Source: Oryza sativa Japonica Group (Eukaryota; Streptophyta; Magnoliopsida; Poales; Poaceae). From it: DNA of 64,000 nucleotides. Both the position numbers and the translations under genes were made by a program. How positions within the stretch are numbered: the stretch's first letter is position 1; every line of letters starts with the position of its first letter. Location: positions 27,043,001 through 27,107,000 of the forward strand of contig NC_089039.1 in assembly GCF_034140825.1 (NCBI RefSeq), written 5' to 3'. Shown here one piece after another: positions 45,300-56,739 of this stretch. The notes beneath the pieces were generated by a model. It was given only the letters and a program-made list of their open reading frames with translations, was not told the origin of the DNA and did not search any database.

Positions 45300-45590
45300 G
45301 TTTGTGTTTTGTTCACACTGAAGTTTGAAAGTTTGGTTGAAATTGGTACGATGTGATAGAAAAGTTATGTGTGTATGAAAGGTTTGATGTGATGGAAAGT
45401 TGGAAGTTTGGAAAAAAAACTTTTGAACTAAACAGGGCCTAGTTCACGCTAAAACTAGAAGTTTGTTTGAAATTGAAACGATGTGACGGAAAAGTTCGAA
45501 GTTTGTGTGTGTAGGAAAGTTTTGATGTAATGGAAAAGTTGAAAGTTTTAAGAAAAAAGTTGGGAACTAAACCAGGCCTTAGTGATGCCT
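45300..45590. mobile_element. Two adjacent copies of a short DNA element, head to tail
   Basis: The series 'gtttgaaagtttggttgaaa', 'gatgtgatagaaaagttatg', 'aaggtttgatgtgatggaaa', 'gaactaaacagggcct' (about 45318-45430) is repeated as 'gaagtttgtttgaaattgaa', 'gatgtgacggaaaagttcga', 'gaactaaaccaggcct' (about 45458-45587). Both end in the (CA)GGCCT terminus of this common rice family; the element at 26485-26690 is in reverse orientation. Confidence 0.65.
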
Positions 45591-46356
45591 CTTTCTTTTT
45601 TTTTTGTTAAGATGGGAGTTGATGGTTTAAGCATGTCAGTCCCGATCTATATTATTTAAAATCATATGGATTAAAAATAATATGAATAAATATGCTTATG
45701 TTTATATAAAAACCAATAAAACTTATCAAAAATCAATATCATATTTTCTAGATTAATACCTCCGTCTGAGAATATATAGGATTTCATCCATATAATTACA
45801 TAGATAAAAATATCCATATAAAGGATTTCGGTGGGATGTAAGTATATTATTAGAAATTGGGTGAGAAGCTATAGTGTTCGATGGAGTTAGAAATTTTAAG
45901 AAATGCTGCAACTTGTAAAAATTCATTTAAAGAGGACCCATGACTTGTACAGTTTTAGGTGAAAGAGAGTGGACGGAAAATGTTTGATTGAGGAATGAAT
46001 GAGGTCATAGCTAAAGACGTTCATGGCCGTCCAGTGCCAAAACCTGATGACGCACTATCAGGCGGCTGGGTATCATTAGTGCAGACTGCAGAGTAGGTGA
46101 GGCACTGGAGGTTTTACAAGTTTTTTTAGATACGTGTGGCGATGAATCAATGTGCTCCGTTGTTTATTCCAGCTGTCAATGTGCCACATTTGTACTGTTT
46201 AATTTACTCATGTTTTTCGTAGAGTTACTTTCAGTTCTTCCTCGTTTGTTTGTTAGCACTTTTTCGAACTGTTAAATTATATGTCTTTTACAAAATTTTC
46301 TATATAATTTTTCTTTAAAAAATCAAATAAGTACATTTTTTAATTTATAAATATTA

Positions 46357-46493
46357 CTACATCCGTTCTAAAATGTAATAACTTTTAGCTATTACAAGCT
46401 AAAATATAAATATTTTTAGCTAAAATATAAGTATTTTTAGTTATGAATCTGAACAATAAAAATACTTATATTTTGATTTTAGGATGGAGGGAG
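46357..46493. mobile_element. Stowaway-like MITE
   Basis: Inverted ends CTACATCCGTTCTAAAATGT and attttgattttaggatggag, flanked by TA (46355-46356 and 46494-46495). Internal 'aaatataagtatttttag' arms pair with 'aaaaatacttatatttt'. Confidence 0.78.
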
Positions 46494-46919
46494 TAATATT
46501 TAATTATTCATATGTTAATAAGTTATTTCGTATTAGGTGCGCTGAAAATCTCTCCAACCTGGGGCATAGAACGCAGCCAAATTGCAACGCACAATTTTGA
46601 CGTGTCTTCTTCCATCACGCTATTGCGCGTGCAGCATAAAACTTTTCTGTCGTCATAAGCACCACAGTTTTTTACCTGCGGCACGCAACTTGAATACTGT
46701 TGATTTGCGAGAGAGATTTGGTCATTTAACCCTCTATAAAAGTGGGTTCGATTATTTAATTCATGGCTCACTTTTATTGACTCATAGTCCCGCGTATCAT
46801 CTCTACAAATGTCAATGAAATCAATTTGACAACGAATATAGTGCCAAATCATCAAAATTCAAAATTTACCTGATTGTGCACCACGTCGTTGAAAACTGGA
46901 TGTAAGCCTGTAACCCTCT

Positions 46920-47216
46920 AGAGAAAAAGTTCGCTTGAGGTCCCTTATCTTATCGTCGAGATTTAAAATCGTCTCTAAACCGAAATACAAGGTATAATCT
47001 TATAAAACTAGATCACATTAAGTACCAAGACAATATTACTCCTGTTTTTGGCTGACGTGGTTGTGAGTTAGCGTGGGACCCATATTAATTATGGTTCTGT
47101 TTTGACGTGGCTGCCTAATGTGATATTTTTTAAGATTAGGAATGCGTTATATTTGGTATTCTGGATGATTTTAAAACTTGACGACAATGAGGGGCCTAAA
47201 GTGAACTTTTTTCCAA
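46920..47216. mobile_element. Non-autonomous MULE-type element (small member)
   Basis: Ends 'agaaaaagttcgcttgaggt' and 'ggcctaaagtgaactttttt' are inverted, and deeper blocks pair ('aaaatcgtctctaaac' against 'ggatgattttaaaac'). It belongs to the same family as the larger element that starts 60 bases to the right. The target duplication is imperfect, so exact ends are uncertain. Confidence 0.65.
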
Positions 47217-48017
47217 ACTCTCTGTGTGTTCTCTCATAAAACTAGGCCTTGTTGGCCTAGTAGCCTTACTCCTGCGGAAAAAAGTTCACTTGGGCCCTTC
47301 ATGTTGTCGTTGAATTTCAAAATCGTTCCTAGGCTGAAATACCAAATATAACGCATCCCTAATCTTACAAAATCGGGTCACATTCGGTCCCAAGGCAATT
47401 TTGCTCCCAGTTTTGACTGATGAGGTATATGGATAGGTGGTTTTGCTGACATGGCATCCTAGTTAGAAAAAAGAAAATTAAAAAAAATAAGTGGGTCCCA
47501 CATGTAAGTGGCCCTCTACTTTCCATCATCTCTTATCTTTCCCTAGATCCCGTCGTCGATCGAGACCATGACCGTAGCCATCGAAGGCCAGCGATTGCTG
47601 CAACACGGTAGGCGCGAGGTACGTTACCCAATCTCGATCGGTTGATACGTCTGCACAGACGTTAAGATGCAGCCGATCGATACACCGACGGTGCTAGCTG
47701 CATTCTTCTCCGCATGGACGGTCGCACCGAGCGGCGCGCAAGAGCGTCTGCCGTGAGATCGATGGTGGTGGTGGCAAAAGATGGCCACCGCGTGAAGTAG
47801 GCTAGAATCATCGTCTAATGAGTTATAAAATGAGATGCGCGCCACGTCGAATCATCTTCCCTTTCACGTACCGCCGCCGTCAGAGCAACATAGTTGCTTC
47901 AGGCCCCATCACCGACGCAGGGAACCGCACCCGTCCAGCTGTGGCTTGGCACCACACCATCGACACCACCGATGACGGCATAGCCCTTCCCGCAGCTGAT
48001 GAAGCTGCATCGTGTAG

Positions 48018-48173
48018 GTGAAGGATCTGCAGGGCGTTGTCAACTATGCCCCGGAGCTCGCAACTGTGCACCTCCAGTCCGTCTTCCTCATGGGGACGGA
48101 AGATGGCTACGCCTTTGCTTCCGGCAGTCACCACGCTTGTGCTGGCCAAGCGCAGGGGCCATGGGAGCCATGA
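48018..48173 (+). pseudogene. Possible captured exon fragment inside the Pack-MULE-like element
   Basis: After an acceptor-like GTGTAG, an open stretch of 51 codons reads VKDLQGVVNYAPELATVHLQ, then SVFLMGTEDGYAFASGSHHA, and stops at TGA (48171-48173). GC content and the amino-acid pattern look like real exon sequence. The donor gene is not recognised. A competing open frame on the opposite strand (48149-47880) means the coding strand is not proven. Confidence 0.4.
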
Positions 48174-48174
48174 C

Positions 48175-48686
48175 CAGGGTTTACGATTCCGACAGCCCCT
48201 TCCGTTTCAGGCACCGACGGAATTCAAGATTTCGCGAAATCCGGTGGAAAACCGGTAATTTTTGAACAAATTTCATAAATCAAAATTTAAATACAAATTC
48301 CATAAGTTTACCGACAAGTTCTCGAAAGCCGGTTGGTTTTGGTGAAATTCTGATTGAAATCATCAAAATTTCAATCATTAAGTGTTTTCCTTTTTTAATT
48401 TCGGTCGGTTTTGGCCCATGTAAGTGTTTTCCTTTTTTAATTCTTTATTCTTTTCTTTTCTAATGTAAGTTTCAGTAAATACACATAATACATCATTTTT
48501 TTCAAAAATTTATATCCCAATAGATTCTATGAATATCATAGTATTTATAATATTTTATTTGATTTTTTTCTTTTTTATCAATTTAAATTTGAATTTGGAT
48601 GAAACTTCTTGAAATCTCAGACGGTTTCTACTTTCGAGTCTCATCGAAACGTCGAAATTTCGATTTCGTCGAAATCGTAAACCCTG
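48175..48686. mobile_element. hAT-like MITE inserted in the Pack-MULE-like element
   Basis: Ends CAGGGTTTACGATTCCGAC and gtcgaaatcgtaaaccctg are inverted. An 8-base direct repeat with one mismatch flanks it: GCCATGAC (48167-48174) and CCCATGAC (48687-48694). CAGGG ends with an 8-bp duplication are typical of hAT elements. The interior is AT-rich with several 'ttcgaaat/atttcg' words and no coding capacity. Confidence 0.8.
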
Positions 48687-48839
48687 CCCATGACCACGAC
48701 AACCTATACTGCAGGAGCAGGAGCACCAAATTTATTCCTGTTTTACAAGCTGGAGGTTTAAGATTTTTAGTACTATTTTGGTTCAAGGGCGATTTTGAAA
48801 CTTGACGACGAAGTGAGGGACCTCAAGTGCACCTTTTCC

Positions 48840-49345
48840 CACTCCTGCTACACGCCTTCACCTGTACAGCCCCGGCCCATGGCCACGGTTTCTCCTGGAC
48901 TCTTCAGTTACTACGACCCCATACCCATAGGCCGTTCACGCTGCGCAGATCAGAAAGGCCCAACACATTTTGCCGGGCCACCCCCCGGTCCCGCACGACG
49001 CGCCGCCGTCAAATCCTCGTGCGCGGCCGGCCTAGCTGCCCCCCTTCCCCGGCGAGCACCGGTGCACGTCGCGGCAGGTAGTCGGGCACACACAACTGTG
49101 CCGTGGCGGCTGTACAGGTGCCCGTCCGCCACCCCGTACGTACGTGTAGACCCCCCGATCGAAAGGGAGGTAGACATGACATATGCATCGCCGGTGTCCT
49201 CCTCTTCTCCTGCAATTCAAGTCATCGACGTCGAGCTAGCCGGACCGGCGAGAAAACGACGGCGACCCAAAAACGAAAGCGATCGATACAAACGCACGCA
49301 TCTTTTCTCTACTCCACTGCAGTCTTCGTCACACACATGCACAAA
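48840..49345. other. GC-rich spacer, no gene assigned
   Basis: Several overlapping frames up to 199 codons run through here on both strands, but none has a start context, domain or splice pattern. It lies between the Pack-MULE-like element and a LINE relic and may be old captured or repeat DNA. Confidence 0.35.
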
Positions 49346-50300
49346 GATAAATCATTGATTATAAACAAACAAAGGGACTTAAGCCTATTCTCATGTTTAC
49401 AATTGAACGACCAAACGACCTGGCACGCTAAGAAGAGAGCGTTGGCGTCAAGGGATGGGCAAGACGCCAAAGGGCGGTCTCTTGCTCCATGCCTACAACC
49501 ACATCGGACCAAGGCCGGGAACACTTGTTGGACACGCAGTGGTTCCTCACGTGCCAAGGGTCATGACCATGTCAAACCTACGGCGACGCTCCCTCTGAAC
49601 TTTGAGTCGGCAGGAGCAGTGCCACTCATGGAAGGAAACAACGTTAGAGGAGAAGCAATGAGGGAGGCCGAGACTTGGGAGGACGGTCTACCACAAATGT
49701 AGGGACTCGGGTCACCCAATTAGAATGTGATCTATTGTTTCATCCTTTTGGTCACAGAAGACAAAACAGGTTGGGTGCGGCAGGCCACGCTTCTCCAAGC
49801 GGTCAACCGTCCAATAGCGCCAATAAGTGACCAACCACAGGAAATAGAGCAACCGAGGTGGGGTGAAAGAGCGCCAGATAGGTAGGTGCTGGAACGAAAT
49901 ACTTCTCAAGAAGAGGGCAAGGTAGGCCGAGCGGGTGGAGTACGACCCCAAGCTGTCCCACTCCCACCTCTAGATGAATGAATCAGGTTGGCCCTCGGAA
50001 AGAATTGTTGACCGCAATATCGACCAAATCTGCAGGTATTACAGTATTGAATGGATGCCCAAGGAGCCACGAAGGTCACGGATCCATTGGTTGTTGACCA
50101 ACGCATCAGCGACCGAGAGCTTCCGGTGGACACGCGTCGGGTTGCGACTATAGAGTTTGGGTGCCCAAGAGCGAAGACTCGAACCCTGTAGCCATCTCTC
50201 CTCCTAGAAGAGAATATATTTGCTATCACCAAGAACACAAGTCATGGAAGCGGCAACAAACTCGCGCTATTGCCTAGAACATGGGATTTGAAGCTCCTAC

Positions 50301-51145
50301 CAGGGGCGGATCCCACGTAATTCATGGGTATTCAGTTGAATACCCATGAATTTTGGACACAAACCTAATATATATTGACCATAATATATATGTACCACCA
50401 TAGTCTATCTAGATTTGTGATATTTATACCCTAACAATTCAATTCCACCCTTTTCTAGCTCTCCTCAGCCCAACAAGATCAATAGTCTTCCTAGTCCCTC
50501 CCTTTCTTTTGTAATATATTCATGCTAATTTGATTTTCTTGTTTACATTTTGGTTGTGGCAATTAATAAGCAATTACTTTAATGCCCACTTCCTCCGTTT
50601 CATAATGTAAGACTTTATGTCTAGATTCGTTAACATCTATATGAATGTGGACAATGCTAGAAAGTCTTACATTATGAAACAGAGGGAATAGTTATCTTTG
50701 CAAATTGTATATACATCTATATATTGCCCACTCAGTTGTTTTTCTCTACATGTTGTTGTCTAATTGATATCAATTGTCCTACGGAAATAAGTTATATTTC
50801 TTTGCTAGCTACTAGTTTCTTCGTGGTTTTATGAGTGTTTTCCTTCATTAGCAATAAATCAGAATATCTTTGCTACATAAAGCTGTCCACCTATGCTATA
50901 CAATCTCCAAAAATTCCGAATTCTTTGGTACTCTTCACTCATACTTAGATCAATAGAAAATTGTTTGATGCTGATTATAGGAAATTGTAAATGTTTCTAT
51001 ATATTTTATTATATATGTGCATAGTTCGTAGTAAAGATTATGCATCAAAATGATGTATCGTACAGTCAATGCGTCAATCGGTATCGATATATCTGCTATT
51101 TTAGAATTCCGAATACCCATCACATAAATCCTAGATCCGCCACTG
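50301..51145. mobile_element. Non-autonomous hAT element with perfect 8-bp target duplication
   Basis: Ends CAGGGGCGGATCCCACGTAA and 'aaatcctagatccgccactg' are inverted. The 8-base sequence GCTCCTAC flanks both sides exactly (50293-50300 and 51146-51153). The inside is AT-rich and non-coding, with 'gaatacccat' near both ends. It splits the LINE relic and is itself host to a Stowaway-like MITE. Confidence 0.88.
50590..50688. mobile_element. Stowaway-like MITE nested in the hAT element
   Basis: Ends 'cttcctccgtttcataatgt' and 'acattatgaaacagaggga' are inverted, with arms 'aagacttta' and 'gaaagtctta'. A TA follows the right end; the left TA has decayed to CA. Confidence 0.75.
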
Positions 51146-51289
51146 GCTCCTACCAGGACAAGGATTGGGAGGCCCGCTGAGCCCAGAGCCATCTAGCACG
51201 GAGCGCGATCATCGTGAGCTCCATGTTGTGAATATCTAGCCCCCATATTTCAATGGTGCGTAGACACGGGACCAAGTCAGTCTGCAGTG

Positions 51290-54200
51290 AACAACACCGC
51301 AAAATTTATCCTGCTCATCGATCGATCTCTCTCTCTCTCTGTGAATGTATCCTACACAGATTCAGGCGTCGAAATTACCTCACGTATAGGAAGGAGTAAT
51401 CTTTTTCAGAGGTCACGAATCAGCAAAGCTAATCATACAATTACGTGCCCCCTTAAGTCAATTGGATGCACGGCCCCGACCACGATTTGCAACCAATGCC
51501 GCTGCGTTACTACCGTTTACCACTGGTTGGGATCAGTTCGGTACGGTGTTCATCATTTTCCTCACCACGTCCATCCAGATTTGATTGATTGATCGATCGA
51601 TCGGAGCAGCTAGCACAGGAACGCATGCATGCATTCTTGATCACCAAGAACACCACCCAATTTAAGACGGATAGAGATCAATCACAATGCACAAGCCCCC
51701 GGTAAAAAAAATAAGTCCAAACTTCCCATTCACTTTGCTGTTCTCCGGCCGCTGGATTATTCCGGCAGAAACAGTTTGATTCATCGAACTGATCGATCTT
51801 AATTCCCGTGCTGTTTAGTGCGTACATGCTCCGAATCCGACACCTTGTCCCTTATGAACAATCTTACATGTGATATATTCATGGGATTTTTCACATGCAG
51901 ACATGGGATTATATCCATGAACAATGCGTCACTGTGCAATTGTCGATTAGCGTTACAGCTGACGAGCACGATCGATCGCATGCAAAAGCAAAGCAAAGCA
52001 AAGCAAAGCAGCACACATAATTTCTATGCGTTTTGCACTGCCTTTTCACTCACGAGGTTGCAGGCTCTCTGCAGCTAATGCAGACGACGCTCGTTGTTGG
52101 TGCCGACACTTGAATTCGCTGGTCAAACCTCCCGAAAATGCCACGTGGGGCCCATGGACCGGTGCCACGTATGTCAAAAGGGCGGGAAGAAGCTTCCCGC
52201 CATTGACGTCGTCCATCGATCCCATGCAGAGAAAACGACGCATGGTGGTGGTGGCAGTCGTGGTCGTTATTCCGAATATTTTCTCTCTGAACATTTTCTT
52301 CTCTCTTTAGCTTTCTTGTGTGCTGCCGCCAGCGACTTTGCAATTGCAAGCAGGGAACATCTATCCCTGTCCATGCACAATTTGCTAGTATATCTTGCTG
52401 CAGATTATTCTGCAAGCATGCCAATTTGCATGATAGTAATCTGCATATATATATATATATATATATATGCGGTTGCAGTTTCATCTTCCATGGAGATAAT
52501 ATCATTATCATTTGGTATGCATGCTTGGCTGCTTGAAACAAGGGCTTGATTTGCTGTGTTGATCAGTTCGTCAATCTATCATCCCTACTCATGTATCTGA
52601 TGTAACATGCAACTGCTACGCAGTGATGTTTTTGGCACTTAATTCAGTGTAGCTGAGTCATCTAGTACAGACCTTGCTGGTTGTCAGTTGTAGTAGGAGT
52701 ACTAAGCAGAGGACAGCAACGGCTTTGATAAGGGGAATTAATTTGACAGAGTAGTCATGCATGCACAGAGGTTGCCATGAATGATAAGAAAATGTTTAAG
52801 GTCAATGTCAGAGAAAGATTTCATGGGAAGCAACTATGTCATGCAAGATTTCCTTGCACCTTACAGTGCTAGAATATTACTTGGCTATGTGTGTGGACGA
52901 GATAGGATTGATTATTTGATAAGATTATCTAAGGTGGTTGCGATGGCTTAATTGCCATTGTGCCTTTACTTTGTGACATGCATGATGGAAACTTGGATTA
53001 GAGGTGGCATCTTCTGATCACCAACAAAAATATCACTTGAGAAATTAAAGATCAGTGACCAAGAGAGAGGGACAACTCACAAAGTGTATGGACTTTTTTT
53101 GAAGGAAACAAGTGAGTATATATGCCCTATATATGCAATGCAAGAAATGTAAAGCTTCTAGTAGTTTTAAAACAAACAAGAAAAAAAAGCTTCAACACAT
53201 GAAGATGATGGAGCAGAGTAGCAAAGGTTGTCAGAAGCCACAATGTTCAGAACCTTTTTGCTATTATTCTTTTTTTTAATAAAAACTTCGTTTGCTGATT
53301 GATTTCTTATACTGCTGATGTTGAGCTCAGTTCAACCAATATATATCGTTGCTTAACCAGCAGATAAAGATATGCAGGATCCTCCAATAGTGGTTGCTTG
53401 CGATTCACATTATGGTACCATCTTACACCTAAGCTGTACTTGTAATGAACTAGAGGCTCAATGTCAAATTCAGTACAGTACAATAGTACAAATATTCTGA
53501 ATGTTCAGTTTCACAAAATCATTTTGAGTACAGGAATCAAGATGGGTAATAAGAAGATTCTGTGAAACTTCAGTCAGCACCTGTATTCAGCTGTTGGAAA
53601 ATCAATCAACTGAATTATTAGTCGGTAAGCTCATCACACACTAATTGATTCCCTTTCTAGATTACTCAATGGTTGTTGAATAAAAAAACTGATCTTGCTA
53701 ACAGGGCAAGAGAAAGCTTTATGATCAGCACCCAAAACACAATATGCATGCCTAAAAGCAGAAGAAAACAAGCAAAGCTAGCTAGGCACAATGTTAACTA
53801 CAGTGTTCATTTTGTTCCCAAACTTTCTTGTGACATCAGATAATTCACTAGCTACTATGATTACCTACCTTAACCAGTCCAATCAATTTTCTAATCAGTT
53901 TGCTGTAAATAAACAAGCAAGAGAAAGGATTGATGACAGAGGAAACAGTGGTAGCCCTACTAAGAAAAAAGAGCAGCCTAAATTAGGTGAGGGGGTGCTT
54001 AATTAGTGCACAGTTTGGTTTGCATGCATGGCTTGAATATAATTAAATCAATAAACACCACTGTCTACTAGCTCTCCGGCCATTGTACCGAACAGCTTAA
54101 TCATGCAGGTTACTCATGCAAGGCAAGTGCACATCACGCTATCTGTTGTGATGGTAACGGCATAGCACTGCACACACCAACCTCCTCTCCTCTGGCGACG

Positions 54201-55660
54201 TCGCAATGACTAAACAATCAACATGTGGCTACTCCAATTTATAGTTTTATATGATTCTGAATCCGATATGTAATAATTAACACTACTACATGCTAATGTT
54301 TTTTTTATATAAAATTTCCTTTTGTGTTTAGTTTAGCTAGCTAGCTTTGGGTTTGCATAACTTCAAAGAGGAGCCAGCATGATGCATGCTTCTTTCCTGT
54401 GCTTTCTTTTCTTTTCTTTCTCTCTTAGCTGCTTTTCACTTTCCCTTTCCTTTCTAGAGGAGGCAAGTCAAGATCAGGTCTCATGTAAGATTCTTGGCTG
54501 GATCTTTTTGTCCATCAATAGGGACATGCACTTGTAGAAGCTAATCGATTGGCCACTCTACGTGTTATGGAATCTGCAATATAATTCTCTGCATATACAC
54601 GACCTACGACCTTGTATTAGTCACACTGGTAATTATAAGCTTATAATATACCCTGGTCTCGTGTTCTTCGTCCACTTGTTGTCTGCAATACTGAATGTAC
54701 CACACTGTGGTAGCCAGTACCAAACTGCATGGAGTTTTCTTAAAGAAATGGAGAGAACAAAAGGTACATATACACACACAGCCTTATTAGTCAACAGATT
54801 ATACTGGTATTGTGATGGGACTAGAAATTAACGACTGACGTACGTCTGAAATTTTTTTCCATGACATCTTAATTTGATGGGTTTATGAACTGATTGAAAA
54901 ACCCAACATGTGAGTACTACTTAACTCCTACTGGTATTACTGTTGGGAGTATTGGAGCTAAGCTAGAGCACTGAATTCTGAAATCATGTTCAGTCTACAT
55001 CTGAAAATTAGGTCGAGCACACTCGAGATGCATGTGTGAGGAGTGATGCATTTTGTGAATGAGTAGAAGCACCAATCGATCAGTAACCGACAACTTATGA
55101 ATTCGGACGAGATGATTAGTTTACGATACCTTTTCTGCAGCACCAGTCCCAGTCTCCTCGTGCCTTTTTGGTTGGTTTGAAAATGGCCACTGTTTTTGTT
55201 TTTGTAACCGCTCTGAATTTGAAGCTTTGATTGGAAAATGAAATCGCTCCTACCTTGGTGAAGTAGCTTGAAACTTTGCCAAAAGAACAGGACAAGATAC
55301 AACCCTACAACCTACGAGCTTAATTTTGTCCCTGATAGTACGTATGTGTGATGGGTAACTGGCTCTCTGTCCTTATTTGACAACAAAATGCTTGCAGCTG
55401 AGAGGTGTTTGTTAATGCCTCTGTTCACTTCACTCATGGATGCATATCGCGAGTTGTCGATTATCCTGAATTTTGTTGCTTGCTGCAGTGTCTGAGATTG
55501 AGCAAACTGCACTGTCAAAGGGCCGAAACGACTTTCCTTAAAAGAAGGACAAAACGAAAAATACAGGAGATATTTTTTTAATATATTTTTTACAGTCGCA
55601 CTGAAAGATACTCCCTATCCTAACATCAAATATTATTGACAGGAGGGATAGTACCGATTT
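51290..55660. other. 4.4-kb spacer without a recognised gene
   Basis: No frame with a known domain, no tRNA or recognisable microRNA hairpin, and few transposons. Simple repeats are an (AAGCA)n run near 51985-52010 and an (AT)n run at 52445-52469. G-box-like CACGT words occur near 52141 and 52166 ('gccacgtggggcccatgg', 'gtgccacgtatg'). It may be distal regulatory DNA or hold unseen non-coding RNA. Confidence 0.45.
52445..52469. repeat. (AT)n microsatellite
   Basis: A run of about twelve AT dinucleotides between 'ctgc' and 'gcgg'. Simple sequence only, likely polymorphic. Confidence 0.9.
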
Positions 55661-55676
55661 TTCTATTATTTTTTAT

Positions 55677-56130
55677 TAGTGTTACAATGCTTTTTCTGTA
55701 GATGCTTCAATGCTCAAGGTGTACCATAATTAACACCAGAAATTATATCTCTCAATATGTAAGAATCATAAAATCACTTTTTTTTGTAAAAAAAAAAAGA
55801 GAGGAGAGGACCAAGTAGCTAGTCACCAATAAGACCAAACTAATCCTATCAGCGTCTGATGAGTCTGAAACTCAATATATTTCTATTACATTCTTATTAC
55901 CTTAGTGTTACAGTGTTTATCCGACAATTTTTTTAATGTTTTTCCCTTGGTGATGTTAGAATGCTCAATATATATGTACCATAATTAACACCACAAATCG
56001 CGATCTCTCTCATTAATTATCTTCTCAAACAATAAAATCATTTTTTCTTAGAAAAAAGAGAGAGGACCAGGTAGCTAGTCACCAATAGTACCAACTGATC
56101 CTATCAGCGTCGCCTGACGAGTCCGAAATT
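55677..56130. repeat. Head-to-tail duplication, two units of about 220-230 bp
   Basis: Unit 1 (about 55677-55890) and unit 2 (about 55905-56130) share the ordered blocks 'ttagtgttacaatg', 'aatgctcaaggtgtaccata', 'attaacaccagaaatt', 'agagaggaccaagtagctag', 'tcaccaataagacca' and 'cctatcagcgtctgatgag'. Unit 2 differs at perhaps one base in eight and by small indels, so the duplication is old. No gene overlaps it. Confidence 0.75.
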
Positions 56131-56409
56131 TAACACGAATCGATCGAACCCCTGATCATTTCCCCTGAGGATTGAGATCGATCGATCACATGACTGTCAG
56201 TCTCATGCTCGCACGAACATACGCAGGGCTAGCTCGATCTAGGTACATTGTACACGACGATCGACGATCGCGTAAACGCAAGGCTCGCCGCGGCTTGCGC
56301 GGCCAGGCCACCGAACCGGCGGTGCGCGTACGCCTACGTAGCCTGCCGCCTCACCATCCAGCTACACTGGACTCGGCAGCCTGGGTTGGAACCCATGTCC
56401 CGCACACGA

Positions 56410-56735
56410 AAACGAAGCGGTCCATTAGCGCATAATTAATTAAGTACTTCCTTCGTTTCACAATATAAGTTATTTTAGCATTTTTCACATTCATATTGAT
56501 GCTAATGAATTTAGACATATATATCTATCTAGATTCATTAATATCAATATGGATGTAAAAAATGCTAGAATGACTTACATTATGAAACAGAGAAAGTATT
56601 AGTTTTTTTTAAAAAATATATCAATATAATTTTTTAAGCAACTTTCGTATATAAGCTTTTTATAAAAAATACAATATTTAGCAGATTGAAAAACGTGCGC
56701 GCGAAAAACGAGAGGCAAGCTGGGAAGTAGAGGCA
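56410..56735. repeat. Dispersed repeat copy interrupted by a Stowaway-like MITE
   Basis: The order 'tagcgcataattaattaag', [MITE], 'agcaactttcgtatataag', 'tttagcagattgaaaaacgt' and 'gcgcgaaaaacgagaggcaa' matches the family at 22816-23035 and 36958-37930. Confidence 0.65.
56447..56596. mobile_element. Stowaway-like MITE, 150 bp
   Basis: Ends CTTCCTTCGTTTCACAATAT and 'acattatgaaacagagaaag', with TA at 56445-56446 and 56597-56598. The body pairs 'tgatgctaatgaatttagac' with 'attcattaatatca'. It is the same length as, and very similar to, the element at 61205-61354. Confidence 0.88.
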
Positions 56736-56739
56736 ACGA

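Larger units (their letters stand above)
47276..48839. mobile_element. Pack-MULE-like element with GC-rich, coding-like cargo
   Basis: Ends GGAAAAAAGTTCACTTGGGC and (reverse complement) GGAAAAGGTGCACTTGAGGT match the family of the neighbouring element. A 9-base direct repeat with one mismatch flanks it: TACTCCTGC (47267-47275) and CACTCCTGC (48840-48848). Between the AT-rich arms lies about 650 bases of GC-rich sequence (47520-48170) unlike the arms and unlike the surrounding spacer. A 512-base hAT-like element has inserted into its right half. Mutator-like elements that carry host gene pieces (Pack-MULEs) are common in rice; no transposase is present here. Confidence 0.75.
49350..51290 (-). 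mobile_element. Degraded LINE relic (RVT C-terminal and zinc-binding region), split by a hAT element
   Basis: On the minus strand, 49951-49712 encodes IWRSFTPPRLLYFLWLVTYW followed by RLEKRGLPHPTCFVFCDQKD and ETIDHILIG, the zinc-binding (zf-RVT) module found after the reverse transcriptase of plant LINEs. Further upstream (minus), 50238-49906 and the DNA at about 51240-51154 (MELTMIALRARWLWAQRAS) look like the preceding parts in other frames. The whole is broken by frameshifts and by the insertion at 50301-51145. The first part of the protein is missing. Confidence 0.7.

Noticed and set aside
45757-45850. Stowaway-like left end 'cctccgtctgagaatatat'
   Set aside because: No matching right end or TA-bounded partner was found, so it is at most a fragment.
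49103-49702. 199-codon plus-strand frame
   Set aside because: Its right half is antisense to the LINE relic, and its left half has no recognisable similarity.
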